5,498 bases of DNA from the NCBI GenBank assembly GCA_027347125.1, contig DAIERC010000333.1, positions 1 through 5,498 of the forward strand. Direction: 5' to 3'. Each line of letters begins with the position of its first letter. Position 1 is the first letter of the stretch. Shown here in pieces: positions 5,384 through 5,498 of this stretch. The stretch is from Ignavibacteriales bacterium. Lineage in GTDB: Bacteria; Bacteroidota; Ignavibacteria; Ignavibacteriales; Ignavibacteriaceae. Both the position numbers and the translations under genes were made by a program. The notes under the pieces are model-generated. The model saw only the letters and a list, made by a program, of their open reading frames with translations. It did not search any database and was not told where the DNA came from.

Positions 5384-5498
5384 ATGCTAAAATCTTTAAA
5401 ATATAAATTGCTAATTCAGCAGAATAAGACTAGAGTTTACAGCTATTCTTTCTACCTGTTGAAAAACAGAATGGACGCCGATGACGTAACGCAGGAAG
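5384..5498 (+). CDS. ECF-type RNA polymerase sigma factor, 5' part
   Basis: The frame runs from ATG at 5384 off the right edge, giving 38 residues. The segment YSYSFYLLKNRMDADDVTQE (19-38) is the classic sigma region 2.1-2.2, which contacts core RNA polymerase; DADDVTQE is its most conserved part. A protein of the ECF (sigma-70 group 4) type is expected, directing transcription of a stress or envelope regulon, though the regulon cannot be deduced. An in-frame TAA at 5378-5380 excludes earlier starts. An AAAGG abuts the ATG, too close for a normal Shine-Dalgarno sequence, which fits a nearly leaderless transcript. Whether an anti-sigma gene follows lies outside the window. Confidence 0.85.
   Translation, partial: MLKSLKYKLLIQQNKTRVYSYSFYLLKNRMDADDVTQE

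Overview
The window is AT-rich, has one typical Bacteroidota-style lipoprotein signal, weak or absent Shine-Dalgarno sequences and a MarR-GNAT fusion. Together these suggest a member of the Bacteroidota/Ignavibacteriota (FCB) group. That assignment is an inference from gene style, not a proven placement. There are seven protein genes, two of them cut by the window edges. No RNA genes, CRISPR arrays or mobile elements are visible.

Left part, plus strand (1-2158): the 3' end of a phosphoribosylanthranilate isomerase-like (TrpF-type) gene, a single-module VOC/glyoxalase-dioxygenase-fold protein that starts at TTG, and a MarR-type regulator fused to a GNAT acetyltransferase. The leader of the regulator carries two palindromes, a 33-bp near-perfect one and a 12-bp perfect one. 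Both are good candidates for self-binding operators.

Middle part, minus strand (2240-5074), converging on the MarR gene: a tightly packed unit transcribed in the order beta-CASP metallo-beta-lactamase RNase-like protein, class I SAM-dependent methyltransferase, small secreted lipoprotein of uncharacterised type. The gaps between genes are 18 and 3 bp. A candidate promoter with a perfect TTGACA box lies about 75 bp before the first gene, and a hairpin in the convergent gap could end the transcript.

Right part (5075-5498): a 309-bp divergent intergenic region with an 11-bp direct repeat spaced 33 bp apart, a 15-bp sequence also found after the VOC gene, and an ECF-like promoter immediately before the start of an ECF sigma factor gene that runs off the window. 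The layout suggests an autoregulated sigma gene next to an RNA-processing operon. No wholly new system can be demonstrated, but the regulatory sequences and the beta-CASP/methyltransferase/lipoprotein unit deserve a second look.
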